DNA from: a virus
Virus record (IMG/VR): IMGVR_UViG_3300020468_000097
Span: 1 to 20,463 of that record
DNA length: 20,463 bases
Strand: one strand, 5' to 3'
The notes under the pieces were generated by a model, which did no database searches, was not told the origin of the DNA, and saw only the letters and a program-made list of their open reading frames with translations. Shown here piece by piece: positions 20,197 through 20,463 of this stretch (position 1 is its first letter; every line of letters starts with the position of its first letter). The position numbers and the translations under genes were made by a program.

Positions 20197-20463
20197 TAGA
20201 ATCCCAAATTAGTTATTTCGTATGTACCCTCAAATACCCCGGCTGTTTGACATCCTTTTTTTCCCAAAATTGGGTCGTAGTTGTATACGGCAACGGCTAC
20301 CCCCCCACTGGCACTCGCATCCCCATTTTTTGTGTCATTTTATTGTTTTTTTTAGATTTTTTTAAGTTAAAAATAATTTTTAAAATAAGAATAATATCTA
20401 ATTTTTATTAAGGTTTTAATTTTAAATAGCTATTTTTTTGTAACTCCCGACTCAAGGAGTCTG
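20197..20463. other. Gene-free right end: GC island and AT-rich tract
   Basis: No gene supported. From 20263 to 20303 there is a CCCAAAATTGGG palindrome that runs into an imperfect stem-loop (GGG, GTAG and TTG pairing with CAA, CTAC and CCC around a TATACGG loop), then a C7 run. From about 20326 to 20442 the sequence is almost all A and T with long T runs on the plus strand. At the edge GACTCAAGGAGTC can form a 5 bp stem. The tract may separate the early and late regions or hold a replication start, but no iterons are seen. Confidence 0.5.

Noticed and set aside
20070-20267. Minus-strand 65 aa frame at the right end
   Set aside because: It begins with TTG, contains both promoter sequences and overlaps the next gene start, so it is more likely leader and promoter DNA.
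20263-20330. tRNA or tRNA-like element in the GC island
   Set aside because: The hairpins do not form a cloverleaf and there is no T-loop GGTTCGAATCC-type sequence.

Overview
The window is the late (structural and packaging) half of a tailed, most likely podovirus-type, bacteriophage genome of marine type. Every gene I can support is on the minus strand, so the biological reading order runs from right to left. I see no integrase, transposase, CRISPR array, rRNA or tRNA, and no replication genes. The base composition is AT-leaning (roughly 40% GC by eye). The protein architectures point to a marine podovirus of the kind infecting marine Proteobacteria: a T7-like short-tail pair of tubular proteins, tail fibres of the kind common in marine phages, a fibre-linked 2OG-Fe(II) oxygenase, and a small Lys/Gly-rich protein. 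The exact host cannot be read from the sequence.

Right end (20463 to about 20096): a gene-free stretch with an extremely AT-rich segment, a small GC-rich stem-loop island, and two tandem sigma70-like promoters inside an inverted repeat. These promoters fire leftward. Small-gene region (20095 to 17528): an acidic protein, a one-helix membrane protein, an unrecognised 59-63 aa protein, a regulatory gap, a helix-turn-helix-like protein with a promoter overlapping its start, a 50 aa Lys/Gly-rich protein, a small Cys-containing exported protein, three consecutive membrane proteins (150, 28 and 82 aa), and a zinc-ribbon protein. The 28 aa and 50 aa genes are very short and easily overlooked.

Packaging and head (17526 to 9233): small terminase, large terminase, portal, a second Cys-containing exported protein (paralogue of the first), a two-helix holin-like protein, a coiled-coil protein, an acidic protein with a perfect EF-hand loop, a scaffold-like protein, then a roughly 285-base leader with its own sigma70-like promoter, then the major capsid protein and a UUCG-capped hairpin. 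Tail (9175 to 1): tail tubular A-like adaptor, tail tubular B-like nozzle, a 1231 aa fibre with a C-terminal S74 intramolecular chaperone, a glycine-rich adhesin-like fibre, a tail-fibre-assembly-chaperone-like protein, a 2OG-Fe(II) oxygenase, and the start of a cadherin-like fibre that runs off the left edge.

Most neighbouring genes are joined by short overlaps or one-base junctions (TAATG, ATGA, 8-base overlaps, TAANATG), which suggests a long co-translated operon. The clear breaks are the gap at 19233-19355, the capsid leader at 10310-10594 and the right end, and each carries a promoter-like sequence. No single dramatic new system stands out. The points I rate highest are the over-represented GGGGCCCC palindrome, the paired Cys-patterned small proteins, the hidden 28 aa membrane peptide, the internal ribosome site in the EF-hand gene, and the promoter that overlaps the HTH gene start.
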